A DNA stretch of 54,298 nt from Streptomyces bobili (GCF_002154575.1 NZ_MUBA01000039.1:1-54298); one strand, 5' to 3'. Shown: positions 14,788-23,051, numbered from the stretch's first letter. A program made the numbers and translations. Notes: a model not told the origin generated them from the sequence alone.

Positions 14788-16488
14788 GTGAGAAGAGCAC
14801 GCAGCACGACACGAAAGAGGTTCCCGACCGCCTCCGCCGCCCTCTCCGGCCTCACCCGCCTGCCCGCCCTCGCCGCTCTGTTCGCGCTCACCGTGGTCCT
14901 GGGCCTCCTCGCCCCGGCCGGCGCGCAGGCCGCCGAGTCCCCCCGTGCCCTCGCCACCGGCCTGCACATCAGCGACGGCCGTCTGCTGGAGGGCAACGGG
15001 AACGACTTCGTCATGCGCGGCGTCAACCACGCCCACACCTGGTACCCCGGCGAGACGCAGTCCCTCGCCGACGTCAAGGCGCTGGGCGCCAACACCGTCC
15101 GCGTCGTCCTCTCTGACGGCCACCGGTGGACGAAGAACTCCCCCGAGGACGTGGCCGCCGTCATCGGCCAGTGCAAGGCCAACCGCCTCATCTGCGTCCT
15201 GGAGGTGCACGACACCACCGGCTACGGCGAGGAGGCCGCCGCCGGCACCCTCGACCACGCCGCCGACTACTGGATCGGCCTGAAGGACGTCCTCGCCGGC
15301 CAGGAGGACTACGTCATCGTCAACATCGGCAACGAGCCCTGGGGCAACACCGCCCCGGAGGGCTGGACCGACCCGACGGTCGCCGCCGTGAAGAAGCTCC
15401 GCAACGCCGGCTTCCAGCACACGATCATGGTCGACGCGCCCAACTGGGGCCAGGACTGGCAGGGCGTCATGCGCGCCAACGCCCGCACCGTGTACGACGC
15501 CGACCCCACCGGCAACCTGATCTTCTCCATCCACATGTACAGCGTCTTCGACACCGCGGCGGAGATCACCGACTACCTCAACGCCTTCGTCGGCGCCGGA
15601 CTCCCGCTCCTCATCGGCGAGTTCGGCGGACCCGCCGACCAGTGGGGCGACCCCGACGAGGACACCATGATGGCCGCCGCCGAACAGCTCGACCTCGGCT
15701 ACCTGGCCTGGTCCTGGAGCGGCAACACCGACCCGATCCTCGACCTCGCGATCGACTTCGACCCGACCCGCCTCAGCTCCTGGGGCCAGCGCATCTTCAA
15801 CGGTGTCAACGGCATCGCCCAGACCGCCGAGGAAGCCACCGTGTTCGGCGGCGGCAACCCCGGCGACACCCAGGCGCCGACCGCCCCCGGCGCTCCGGTC
15901 GCCTCCGCCGTATCGGCCACCTCCGCGACCCTCACCTGGGGCGCGGCCACCGACAACGTTGGCGTAAGCGGTTACGACGTCGTACGGATCAGCGGCGGTA
16001 CGGAGACGACCGTGGCCGCCTCCACGACGAACACCGCGACTTTGACGGGCCTCACCGCGGAAACGGCGTACACATTCGCGGTCTACGCCCGTGACGCGGC
16101 CGGCAACCGCTCGGCGCGCTCGGCCACGGTGAACGTCACCACGGACGAGGACGGCGGCACCCCGGGCGCCGCGTGCTCGGTCGGCTATCGCGTGGTGGGG
16201 CAGTGGCCCGGCGGTTTCCAGGGCGAGATCGCCCTCCGCAACACCGGCACCGCGCCGGTCAGCGGCTGGACCCTTGCCTTCGCCTTCGCGGACGGCCAGA
16301 CCGTGTCGAACATGTGGGGCGGGACCCCCACCCAGACCGGCGGCACGGTCAGCGTGGCCGCGGCGTCCTACACCTCGGCCGTCCCGGTCGGCGGCACGGT
16401 GACCGTCGGCTTCATCGCCACCAAGGGCGCCACCAACACGGCACCGGCCGCGTTCACCCTCAACGGCACCACCTGCAGCACCGCTTGA
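14788..16488 (+). CDS. manA: Secreted mannan endo-1,4-beta-mannosidase (GH5) with FN3 and CBM2 modules
   Basis: 566 residues from GTG 14788, preceded by GGAG; the earlier in-frame ATG at 14677 overlaps the promoter and operator. Signal peptide about 1-48 (hydrophobic core then GAQAAE). The GH5 domain opens with the bacterial mannanase signature FVMRGVNHAHTWYPGETQ. Acid/base Glu183 lies in VNIGNEPWGN and nucleophile Glu278 in LLIGEFGG. A fibronectin type III linker (about 362-448, APTAPGAPVAS start) leads to a C-terminal CBM2 (about 468-566, CSVGYRVVGQWPGGFQGEI) that should bind crystalline cellulose or mannan. The architecture and CebR box point to hydrolysis of plant-wall mannans co-induced with cellulases. 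Confidence 0.93.
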   Translation: MRRARSTTRKRFPTASAALSGLTRLPALAALFALTVVLGLLAPAGAQAAESPRALATGLHISDGRLLEGNGNDFVMRGVNHAHTWYPGETQSLADVKALGANTVRVVLSDGHRWTKNSPEDVAAVIGQCKANRLICVLEVHDTTGYGEEAAAGTLDHAADYWIGLKDVLAGQEDYVIVNIGNEPWGNTAPEGWTDPTVAAVKKLRNAGFQHTIMVDAPNWGQDWQGVMRANARTVYDADPTGNLIFSIHMYSVFDTAAEITDYLNAFVGAGLPLLIGEFGGPADQWGDPDEDTMMAAAEQLDLGYLAWSWSGNTDPILDLAIDFDPTRLSSWGQRIFNGVNGIAQTAEEATVFGGGNPGDTQAPTAPGAPVASAVSATSATLTWGAATDNVGVSGYDVVRISGGTETTVAASTTNTATLTGLTAETAYTFAVYARDAAGNRSARSATVNVTTDEDGGTPGAACSVGYRVVGQWPGGFQGEIALRNTGTAPVSGWTLAFAFADGQTVSNMWGGTPTQTGGTVSVAAASYTSAVPVGGTVTVGFIATKGATNTAPAAFTLNGTTCSTA

Positions 16489-16500
16489 GGCACTCGGCAC

Positions 16501-16533
16501 CGGCCGGCGCGGGCATCGAGCCCTCGCCGGCCG
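16501..16533 (+). terminator. Terminator hairpin after manA
   Basis: 14-bp arms CGGCCGGCGCGGGC (16501-16514) and GCCCTCGCCGGCCG (16520-16533), one mismatch, 5-nt loop, 13 bp after the manA stop. No T-run. Confidence 0.7.
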
Positions 16534-16539
16534 ACGCGC

Positions 16540-16593
16540 TTGTCCCGGCCCGGCCCCTGGCCTAGGCTCACAAGGAGGGGGTAAGCGCTTTCT
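16540..16593 (+). promoter_or_regulatory. Promoter of the cupin gene with a LacI-type operator at +1
   Basis: TTGTCC (16540-16545), 17-bp spacer and TAGGCT (16563-16568) make a good housekeeping-type promoter. Immediately downstream is GTAAGCGCTTTC (16581-16592), a palindrome with core AAGCGCTT that resembles general LacI/GalR-family and cre-type operators. It overlaps the predicted transcription start, so repression by an unlinked LacI-family protein in response to a sugar is likely. Confidence 0.6.
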
Positions 16594-16614
16594 GACCTGA
16601 AAGGTCCGCTGCTG

Positions 16615-17379
16615 GTGAGCCACTCCGACTCCGACTCCGACGGCGAGTCCGCGCTGCCGCACCCGCTGCCCGGCGCGGTCGGGCTGTCCCATCTGACCGC
16701 GTACGACTGGGAGGCCGCCGACGGCGTGTGCGGCGGCAGCCCTCACCTGCACCTCGTGTGCACCGAGGCGTACGTCGTCACCGGCGGCCGGGGAGCGGTG
16801 CAGACCCTGAGCCCCGACGGCTACCGGGACATCCCCCTGGAGCCCGGCTCGGTGGCGTGGTTCACGCCGGGCACCGTGCACCGGATGGTGCAGGGCGGCG
16901 GCTTGCGCGTCACGGTGCTGATGCAGAACAGCGGCCTGCCCGAGGCGGGGGACGCCGTCTTCACGTTCCCGCCCGAAGTGCTCGCCGATCCGGAGAGGTA
17001 CGCGGCAGCGGCCGTACTCCCGCCCGGTACCGGCGCGGAGGTGGCGCGGGCCGCACGCAGCCGCCGGGACCTCGCGGTCGAGGGCTACCTCGGTCTGCGG
17101 AAAGCGCTCGTCGCCGGGGACACCGAGCCGTTTCTGGCCTTCCAGCGGGCCGCCGCCGCTCTGGTGCGGGAGCGGGTGCCGGTGTGGCGCGAGCTGTGGC
17201 GTGCGGGCGCACTGGCCACGGCCGTGCGCACCGGCGCCCAGTTGGACGCGCTGGCGGCGGGGCAGCCCTCGTATCTCGGCGAAGCGACCGCCTACGAGGC
17301 CGCTCCGACCCGGCTGGAGGGCTTCGGGATGTGCGGACGCAGGGACGAGTACACGCTGCCCGGTACCACGGTGGTGTGA
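16615..17379 (+). CDS. Cupin-domain protein
   Basis: 254 residues, GTG start. After an acidic Ser/Asp repeat at the N-terminus (SHSDSDSDGE) comes a cupin barrel: SPHLHLVCTEAYVVTGGRGA, then DIPLEPGSVAWFTPGTVHRM, giving the two cupin motifs with His pairs and Glu that usually hold a metal. The remaining 120 residues are helical and not recognised. Cupins of this layout are often sugar-binding isomerases or regulators. The LacI-type operator at its promoter and its place beside the mannanase favour a carbohydrate role, but the reaction is not known. Confidence 0.75.
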   Translation: MSHSDSDSDGESALPHPLPGAVGLSHLTAYDWEAADGVCGGSPHLHLVCTEAYVVTGGRGAVQTLSPDGYRDIPLEPGSVAWFTPGTVHRMVQGGGLRVTVLMQNSGLPEAGDAVFTFPPEVLADPERYAAAAVLPPGTGAEVARAARSRRDLAVEGYLGLRKALVAGDTEPFLAFQRAAAALVRERVPVWRELWRAGALATAVRTGAQLDALAAGQPSYLGEATAYEAAPTRLEGFGMCGRRDEYTLPGTTVV

Positions 17380-17458
17380 CCACCTACGGCTCCTCGCGCC
17401 CCGGCGCCGTCGGCCCGTCGTGGGCCGGCGGGCACCGGGGCGGCGGTGTGGGCCGGCC

Positions 17459-18043
17459 TCAGCGGGTGGCGGTCCAGCTGTGGGCGACGTCGATCACGAG
17501 GCGGCCGTCGAGCGGCAGCACGCGGAAGGGCAGCCTCGCACGCACCCCGAGGCCGAGCTGCGTGTCGCCCTCGAAGCTGCCGGCGTACCGCGTGTCGCGG
17601 AACGTGCGGTAGCCGGTGATGTTCACGCCGGGCAGTGGCTGGCCGGCCCGCGCGGGATAGGTCGGGGTGCCGGTTTCGGGGTCGTAGGCGGGCGCGGTCA
17701 CCCGCACTTCGAGGATCGCTCCGCCGGCGACGGGGATGTAGCGGCCGGAACCGTCCTGGTAGAGCCGGGTGACGTACTGGACCGTGTACCCGAGCTGGGC
17801 GGCGGTCGCGCCGGGGACGTCGATGACGAGCCGGTCGTAGCAGGTGTGCTGCCCGGTCCGGGCGTTGCGCACCGACTCCATCGTGCCGGCGCTGTACGTC
17901 TTGGCGATGCTGCCCCAGCCGGTGGCGCAGACGGTGGCGGTGCGGGCGGCGGCGGCCGGGGCGGCCTGGGCCGGGATCGCGGCCACGCCGAGCGTGGCGG
18001 TCATGAGAGCGGCGGTGGCCCAAATGGTTCTGGTTCGCACCAT
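17459..18043 (-). CDS. Secreted AMIN-like domain protein
   Basis: 194 residues from ATG 18043, after AAGGGGGA. Signal peptide about 1-27 (WATAALMTATLGVAA, cut after QAA). The mature part matches the actinobacterial AMIN-like domain: CYDRLVIDVPG, VQYVTRLYQDGSG, AGGAILEVRVTAPAYD, FEGDTQLGLGVR and the closing LVIDVAHSW. Two cysteines (CATGWGS and HTCYDR) may form a disulfide. The domain is thought to bind cell-wall or other extracellular partners; function is unproven. Monocistronic, separated from the upstream gene by a strong hairpin. Confidence 0.78.
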   Translation of the reverse strand: MVRTRTIWATAALMTATLGVAAIPAQAAPAAAARTATVCATGWGSIAKTYSAGTMESVRNARTGQHTCYDRLVIDVPGATAAQLGYTVQYVTRLYQDGSGRYIPVAGGAILEVRVTAPAYDPETGTPTYPARAGQPLPGVNITGYRTFRDTRYAGSFEGDTQLGLGVRARLPFRVLPLDGRLVIDVAHSWTATR

Positions 18044-18200
18044 GGTGTCCCCCTTGAGGTGCGTGTGACTGATATCAGGTAGGACATTCCGATCGGCTGA
18101 ATGGTTGCACCGTTCGGGGGACCAGTCACCAGGGAGTTTCCTCGGCGAGGATGTCGGGCGGCGCGGCGGTCGGCCACCGGATCGCCGGCGTCCAGCCCGA

Positions 18201-18254
18201 CCACCAGTGGCCCCTGCCGTCCGGACGCGTCCGCTCGGCAGGGGCCACTGGTGG
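18201..18254 (-). terminator. Strong hairpin, terminator of the ECF41 partner gene
   Basis: Perfect 19-bp arms (18201-18219, CCACCAGTGGCCCCTGCCG, and 18236-18254) with a 16-nt loop that itself contains the palindrome CGGACGCGTCCG. It lies 28 bp downstream of the minus-strand reductase stop. No T-run on either side. Confidence 0.8.
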
Positions 18255-18281
18255 GAACCCGACCCTTGGGGGAGGCGGGAA

Positions 18282-19028
18282 CTACCGCTGCCGCGCGAGC
18301 CAGTCGGCGAACCTCGTCTCCGCGAGGTGCGCGTCGGCACCCGGCAGAAGGGTGGTCTCCTGCAACTGGGCGCCCGAGTAGAGGGCGTTCGGGTCCGTGA
18401 CGACCGTGCGCGGGTCGTTGTCGGCGGCCAGCCGCGTGCGGATCAGCTCGTCGAGCTGGAAGGCGTCGGGGCCCGCCACCTCCACGATGCCGTTGAGCGG
18501 GGTACCCACGGCGGTACGGCCGACGGCCGCGGCCACGTCGTCGGAGTACACGGGCTGGATCTTCGCCGGCGACACACGCACGGTGTCGCCCTCGGTCGAC
18601 ATGTCCGCGAGCGCCCTGACGAACTCGAAGAACTGGGTGGCGTGGACGATGGAGTAGGGCACCCCGGAGGCCTTGATCAGCTCCTCCTGGGCCTGCTTGG
18701 CACGGAAGTAGCCACTTTCCTGGAGGCGGTCGGTGCCGACCACGGACAGTGCCACGTGGTGCGTCACACCGGCCTGGACCTCCGCCTTGAGGAGGTTGGT
18801 CGTGGAGGTGCGGAAGAACTCCATCACCGCCCGGTCCTCGAACGAGGGCGAGTTGGACACGTCGACCAGGACCGACGCGTCCTCCATGGCCTCGGCCAGG
18901 CCCGCACCCGTCAGCGTGTCCACGCCGGTACTGGGGGCGGCCGCGACGGCCTGATGACCGTGTTCGCCGAGCTTGCCGACCAGCTTGGAGCCGATGAGCC
19001 CGGTGCCACCGATCACTACGATCTTCAT
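18282..19028 (-). CDS. NAD(P)H-binding atypical SDR, ECF41-associated partner
   Basis: 248 residues from ATG 19028 with GAGAGGAAAC upstream. The N-terminus MKIVVIGGTGLIGSKLV is a GGTGxIG Rossmann motif of the NmrA/UbiE-like epimerase group. VDVSNSPSFEDRAV, HHVALSVVGTDRL and SIVHATQFFEF are typical of reductases found next to SigJ. ECF41 sigma factors are known to be linked to a carboxymuconolactone decarboxylase, oxidoreductase or epimerase gene that is their main target. This gene follows the sigma gene on the same strand and has an ECF41-like promoter of its own. Substrate unknown. Confidence 0.88.
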   Translation of the reverse strand: MKIVVIGGTGLIGSKLVGKLGEHGHQAVAAAPSTGVDTLTGAGLAEAMEDASVLVDVSNSPSFEDRAVMEFFRTSTTNLLKAEVQAGVTHHVALSVVGTDRLQESGYFRAKQAQEELIKASGVPYSIVHATQFFEFVRALADMSTEGDTVRVSPAKIQPVYSDDVAAAVGRTAVGTPLNGIVEVAGPDAFQLDELIRTRLAADNDPRTVVTDPNALYSGAQLQETTLLPGADAHLAETRFADWLARQR

Positions 19029-19120
19029 GACGTTTCCTCTCGGGGGGTGGTCGTGGTGCGGGCACGATGCCTTCCGCTGCGAGCGGCTCACCGGCACCGC
19101 GTTCTGCCCGCACTGGAAGA

Positions 19121-19147
19121 GACCGGACAGCTTCCCCGGCTGTGACA
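19121..19147 (-). promoter_or_regulatory. ECF41-type promoter upstream of the partner reductase
   Basis: On the minus strand TGTCACA (19147-19141) matches the published ECF41 -35 element exactly. The expected CGTC -10 is only approximated by CCGGTC at 19126-19121. It sits about 95 bp before the reductase start and between the sigma gene and its partner. Confidence 0.5.
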
Positions 19148-19208
19148 CGGGATCCGGGGACCGGGGCCACGGACACCACGACGCTTCCGCGGGGAGCGGC
19201 ATGGGGCC

Positions 19209-20114
19209 TCAGGCGTCCGGGGCGTCCAGGGCGGTCACGTAGGGCGCGAGCTTGTCCGGATTCATGATCCACATGATGCGTTCGATGCCTCGTGCCGACA
19301 CGTCGACGCTCAGCAGAGCGACCGGCTGTCCCGCGGCCGAGACCAGGACGGCCGGCCTGCCGTTGGCCTCGACCCGGCGAACGTCCGCCGAGGGCCAGAA
19401 GCGGGGCGCGAACGCGGCGAGGTACCTGGAGACGTGCGTACGCCCGACGACCGGGATCCTGGACGCCCCGCGCATCCCTCCGCCGTCGGAGTAGCTGACC
19501 ACGTCCGCGGTCAGCACCTCCTCGAGCGCCGACAGACTGCCGGTCTGCGCCGCGGTGAGGAAGACCTCCAGCAGCCGCCGGTGGGCCTCGGGACTGACCG
19601 GCGCCTTGCGCTCCGCCGCCAGATGCCTGCGGGCACGGCTCACCAGCTGGCGCGTGTTGGCCTCACTGGTCTCCAGCATGTCCGCGATCTGCCGGTAGGG
19701 GTAGTCGAAGGCTTCCCGCAGCACGTAGGCGGCCCGCTCCACCGGGTTCAGCTTCTCCAGGAGGAACAGCAACGCCAGGTCGAGCGCCTCGGCCCGCTCC
19801 GCACCGAGCTGCGGATCGTTGCTCGTGTCGACCGGCTCCGGGAGCCACGGCCCGACGTACGTCTCACGCCGTACCCGCGCCGACCGGGCCAGGTTGATCG
19901 CGAGCCGGGCGGTGACCGTGGCCAGGAACGCCGCCGGCTCCTGGACGTCGGCCCGGTCGGCCTTCTGCCACCGCAGCCACGCCTCCTGGACGATGTCCTC
20001 GGCCTCCACGGCACTGCCGAGCACGCGGTACGCGATACCGAAGAGCCGGGGCCTGGCGGCCATGAAGTCCCTCGTCGCCAGGGCGAGGGAGTCTGCGTCA
20101 TCCCCGGCTTGCAT
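19209..20114 (-). CDS. sigJ: ECF41 (SigJ-like) RNA polymerase sigma factor with C-terminal SnoaL-like domain
   Basis: 301 residues from ATG 20114, preceded by GGGAAGGA. Region 2 (FGIAYRVLGSAVEAEDIVQE) and region 4 (YPYRQIADMLETSEANTRQL) are intact. The C-terminal NTF2-like domain carries the diagnostic YSDGGGMRGASR and the closing NPDKL. The fused domain controls activity directly, so no anti-sigma factor is expected. Unlike the sigma factor at 6.5-7.5 kb, this one has the textbook partner gene and promoter directly downstream. It probably responds to an oxidative or redox signal, although the cue for ECF41 is not established. Confidence 0.92.
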   Translation of the reverse strand: MQAGDDADSLALATRDFMAARPRLFGIAYRVLGSAVEAEDIVQEAWLRWQKADRADVQEPAAFLATVTARLAINLARSARVRRETYVGPWLPEPVDTSNDPQLGAERAEALDLALLFLLEKLNPVERAAYVLREAFDYPYRQIADMLETSEANTRQLVSRARRHLAAERKAPVSPEAHRRLLEVFLTAAQTGSLSALEEVLTADVVSYSDGGGMRGASRIPVVGRTHVSRYLAAFAPRFWPSADVRRVEANGRPAVLVSAAGQPVALLSVDVSARGIERIMWIMNPDKLAPYVTALDAPDA

Positions 20115-20170
20115 ACACGTCCTTCCCGAGCCGGCCACCATGCTAAGCCGCGGTGCGGGACAGCGCCCGC

Positions 20171-20806
20171 CTACAGGCTCAGTGCGTCCTCCACGTTGTT
20201 CACCCACGGGGTCACGGAGTTGATGTCGGGCGAGACGTACAGGTCGGGGGTCGACGCGGTGAGAGGGGTCTGTTCGAGGTCGGACTCGGTGTTCATGGTC
20301 ATCGCGATCGAACCGACCGTCCTGCCCCTGCCGTCGTCGGCGCCGCCCATGAGGCCGGCGTACGCCGATTCACCCGGCTCCAGCCGGAGCGCGTCCTCGA
20401 TGCCGGGGGCCGTGCCCCGTTCCGTGGCCGCGCCGTCCAGGTCGCCGAAGGTGACGACCGGGTGGCCGAGCGCACGGCAGGCCTTCGTGCCCTTGTTGGT
20501 GACCTTCAACAGATAGCTGCTGGTGGTCGGTTCGGCGAGGCTCGCGGTGAACGTGACGTCGAAGGTGCTGCACGGGAAGACGTCGTGGTCGGCCGAGGAG
20601 CCGCCGCCGGAGGACGTCGACGGTGCTGAGGGCTTCGACGGCTTTGACGGCTTCGACGGTGGCTCGGACGACGCCGTGGAGGGGACGGCGGGCGTTGCCG
20701 TGACGGTCCCGCCCGCCGCGTCGTCCTCGGCGGGCCCGCAGGCGGTCAGTGCCAGCGCGGCGGACAGGGTGGTGAGGACGAGTGCGGCTCTGCGTACGGT
20801 GCTCAT
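20171..20806 (-). CDS. DUF4232-type secreted lipoprotein
   Basis: 211 residues from ATG 20806, after GGGGGAAC. The signal sequence ends in a lipobox, LALTACGP, so the protein is lipid-anchored outside the membrane. A disordered linker rich in Pro/Ser/Thr contains the repeat KPSKPSKPS, encoded by 9-bp direct repeats. The C-terminal DUF4232 domain has its usual features: PCSTFDVTF, TSSYLLKVTNKGTKACRALG and the late VSPDINSVTPW. Many streptomycetes encode several such proteins; function is unknown. Monocistronic. Confidence 0.82.
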   Translation of the reverse strand: MSTVRRAALVLTTLSAALALTACGPAEDDAAGGTVTATPAVPSTASSEPPSKPSKPSKPSAPSTSSGGGSSADHDVFPCSTFDVTFTASLAEPTTSSYLLKVTNKGTKACRALGHPVVTFGDLDGAATERGTAPGIEDALRLEPGESAYAGLMGGADDGRGRTVGSIAMTMNTESDLEQTPLTASTPDLYVSPDINSVTPWVNNVEDALSL

Positions 20807-20973
20807 GGCGTGGTTCCCCCGACGTGAAGCGTGATGTTCCGGACTGCTGCTCCAGAGTCCCGCTGATTCTTCACAGCTTGGTGACAGGATCTCGCCGGAA
20901 CCAACACCGTTGACGGCGGCGGGGGAGCCGACTCGTCCACCGGACGTTGGCCGGTGAGCCGTACTCCGCCCCG

Positions 20974-21513
20974 TCAGCCGCCGACGCGGTCGGCGATGGC
21001 CAGCGCACACTCCAGCGACTCGGTGCGACTCGTGTCGACCTCCAGGTCGTAGATCACCCCGTGGTGCACCGCGTCCGCCTGCGACGCGGCCATGCCCCGC
21101 ACGCGGTCCCCTCGTGCGATCTCGCGGCCGGCGGCGACCACGCCGTCACATCTGACGCCGACCCACAGCACCGGCACGTCACCCAGAGCCTTCTGCCACC
21201 GCTGCTGGGACGCCGCCCCGCCGAGGAAGACGTCGTCGACGACGATGCGGGCGCCGGCCCGTGCCATCGCCACGATCCCCTCGGTCCAGGCCTCCTCCAG
21301 TGCCCGGAAGTCCGCTCCGACGCTCACCCGGCCGTCCGCCGCGACCTCGAGGCCCGCGTCGGACGCCTGAAGCCTCGCGGGCAGCGCGTCGACGAACGAA
21401 TCGACCCCGAAGGCCAGCCAGGGATCCGGCAGTACGGCCTGGAGGCACCGCACGATCCCGGTCTTCCCCGAGCTGGAACCGCCGTTGAGAATGATCATCC
21501 GCGTCGTCGTCAC
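20974..21513 (-). CDS. cpt: Chloramphenicol 3-O-phosphotransferase homologue
   Basis: 179 residues, the same length as the S. venezuelae enzyme. The Walker A loop is GGSSSGKT at 11-18, and the catalytic Asp is at 38 in AFGVDSF. Further blocks ([50 protein letters not shown]) follow the family closely. The known enzyme transfers phosphate from ATP to the primary hydroxyl of chloramphenicol, giving self-resistance. No chloramphenicol biosynthetic gene is nearby, so here it is an orphan resistance gene or a kinase for another substrate. Start taken as GTG 21513; ATG 21498 is an alternative. The ribosome site is weak for both. Confidence 0.88.
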   Translation of the reverse strand: MTTTRMIILNGGSSSGKTGIVRCLQAVLPDPWLAFGVDSFVDALPARLQASDAGLEVAADGRVSVGADFRALEEAWTEGIVAMARAGARIVVDDVFLGGAASQQRWQKALGDVPVLWVGVRCDGVVAAGREIARGDRVRGMAASQADAVHHGVIYDLEVDTSRTESLECALAIADRVGG

Positions 21514-21694
21514 CGCGCCACAGTAGGGGTGCGTCCGCCGGACATGAAACGAATTTCGGGCGGCCCCGTGCCCCTCGCGCGGCAGACCGGCCCGAGGGCC
21601 CGCAGATTGACGGATTGACGGCCGGGAGCCATGGGCAGAGGGTTCAGCAGCACGTGACATGAGCACGTCCACCTTCCCCCACAGGAGGTCGATC

Positions 21695-22261
21695 ATGCAC
21701 TCACGCACCTACGTCCCCGCCCTCGCCGCCACCCTCACGGCAGCCGTCAGCCTGTTCGGCGGCCCCGCCTACGCGCAGGCGGACGCTCCCGTCGATCAGC
21801 CCCTCGCGGCCCGTGTCGTGACGTACGACGCCGGGGCCTCCGCGGAGTTCAGGGGCGCCGTCGACCGGGGCGCGGCGATCTGGAACGAGAGCGTGGACAA
21901 CGTCGAACTGCGCCCGGTCGCCGCCGGGCAGCGCGCCGACATCCGCGTCCTGGCGGACGACGGCTGGCCCCGGGCCCTGACCACCTCGCTCGGCAGGGGC
22001 ACCGTCTACATGGGACGGCAGGCCGTGAACGAGGGATACGACACCGTGCGCATAGCGGCGCACGAACTCGGCCACATCCTCGGCCTGCCGGACCGTAAGC
22101 CCGGCCCCTGCAGCAGTCTGATGTCGGGTTCCAGTGCGGGCGTCCCGTGCACGAACCCGTACCCGAACGCGGCCGAGAAAGCCGAGGTCGAGGGCGACTT
22201 CGGTGCCGCGCTCGCCCGCCCGTCCGCGACGGCGCCGCGCCAGGTGATGACCGTGGACTGA
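21695..22261 (+). CDS. snpA: Snapalysin-type small neutral metalloprotease
   Basis: 188 residues from ATG 21695, with AGGAGG upstream. Signal peptide about 1-28 ([20 protein letters not shown]). The M7 zinc site reads [11 protein letters not shown], with ligands His123, His127 and Asp133 and catalytic Glu124. [14 protein letters not shown] supplies the two cysteines of the conserved disulfide, and [13 protein letters not shown] is the family C-terminus. Snapalysins are secreted, milk-clotting proteases found only in streptomycetes and relatives. They usually have a divergent LysR regulator; none is adjacent here. Tandem GATTGACG at 21605-21620 lies in the upstream gap. Confidence 0.93.
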   Translation: MHSRTYVPALAATLTAAVSLFGGPAYAQADAPVDQPLAARVVTYDAGASAEFRGAVDRGAAIWNESVDNVELRPVAAGQRADIRVLADDGWPRALTTSLGRGTVYMGRQAVNEGYDTVRIAAHELGHILGLPDRKPGPCSSLMSGSSAGVPCTNPYPNAAEKAEVEGDFGAALARPSATAPRQVMTVD

Positions 22262-22384
22262 CCCGCCCCGCCCCGTGGTGGCGGCCGAAGCTCTGGAGTT
22301 GCTCAAGACGCGCTTGGCCCACCGATGTTCCGGGGCATTGCCCTCGTACGAGTTCCAGCAGGACGACTACGGGGGCTGAACGCA

Positions 22385-22588
22385 GTGGAATATGTCGTGA
22401 TCGTGGGGATCGTGCTCGTCGTGATCCTTCTCGTGGGGTCACGTGGTGGCCGGGGCGCAGGCAGGTCGCGGGGTCGCTCCCGAGGCGGCGACGGGGGTGG
22501 CCACGGCGGCGGAGGCGGTTGGTCGTGCGGCGGCGGGTCGTCCTGTGGCGGTGGATCGTCCTGCGGAGGCGGTGGCGGAGGCGACTGA
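22385..22588 (+). CDS. Small single-span membrane protein with Gly/Cys-rich tail
   Basis: 67 residues if translation begins at GTG 22385, with GGGGG 9 nt upstream; an in-frame ATG lies at 22325 without a visible ribosome site. One hydrophobic helix (EYVVIVGIVLVVILLVG) is followed by an Arg/Gly linker and a tail in which WSCGGG, SSCGGG and SSCGGGGGGD repeat. I recall similar short proteins with an EY-plus-hydrophobic start and a Gly/Cys tail in other streptomycetes, without known function. Regular cysteines spaced by Gly/Ser could bind metal or be modified. Confidence 0.55.
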   Translation: MEYVVIVGIVLVVILLVGSRGGRGAGRSRGRSRGGDGGGHGGGGGWSCGGGSSCGGGSSCGGGGGGD

Positions 22589-22656
22589 CCGCTACGGGCC
22601 GTATTGCCCCGAACGCCCCACGTCACTTGCCCTCCATTGGCTGACAAGAGGTCACG

Positions 22657-22734
22657 ATGGAGAAGTTTTTGAGCGACAACTGCGGATTGCGGGGCCATTC
22701 GTGGGGTAGAACGGGTCTGGGACACAGTCCATGA
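22657..22734 (+). CDS. Possible 25-residue leader ORF upstream of the cold-shock gene
   Basis: ATG 22657 with AAGAGG 6 nt upstream opens a 25-codon frame ([18 protein letters not shown] then TGLGHSP) that stops inside the 20-bp palindrome at 22725-22744. The stop overlaps the structure that precedes the cold-shock gene, so translation of this ORF could affect the hairpin. Coding status is unproven. Confidence 0.25.
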   Translation: MEKFLSDNCGLRGHSWGRTGLGHSP

Positions 22735-22744
22735 TCATGGACTG
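22725..22744. promoter_or_regulatory. 20-bp perfect palindrome in the cold-shock gene leader
   Basis: CAGTCCATGATCATGGACTG is fully self-complementary and ends 54 bp before the cold-shock start codon. Flanking GGGTC and GACCC could extend the stem. It may be an operator or, in RNA, a temperature-sensitive hairpin. Confidence 0.6.
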
Positions 22745-22798
22745 GACCCACACCCATTCCAGCCGGCGTCCGCCGGCGAGAACGAAGGACACAGCAGT

Positions 22799-23002
22799 AT
22801 GGCCAGCGGCACCGTGAAGTGGTTCAACGCCGAAAAGGGCTTCGGATTCATCGCCCAGGACGGCGGCGGCCCCGATGTCTTCGCGCACTACTCCAACATC
22901 TCCGGCAACGGCTACCGTGAGCTGGTGGAGGGAGAGGCGGTCACCTTCGACGTGACCCAGGGACAGAAGGGCCCCCAGGCGGAGAACATCGTCCGCGGCT
23001 GA
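22799..23002 (+). CDS. Cold-shock domain protein (CspA family)
   Basis: 67 residues, one cold-shock domain. [18 protein letters not shown] contains RNP1 (KGFGFI), and DVFAHYSNI is RNP2, with Ala-His-Tyr where VHF is most common. [20 protein letters not shown] is the standard C-terminal half. These OB-fold proteins bind single-stranded RNA and DNA and keep messages unfolded, often constitutively in Streptomyces. The gene has an unusually long upstream gap with a palindrome and a possible leader ORF, and stands 50 bp before the initiator tRNA. Confidence 0.95.
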   Translation: MASGTVKWFNAEKGFGFIAQDGGGPDVFAHYSNISGNGYRELVEGEAVTFDVTQGQKGPQAENIVRG

Positions 23003-23051
23003 CCCCCTGTTTCCAGCCCGCCCGGATCGCCGTGTAGAGTGGCAGAACCGA

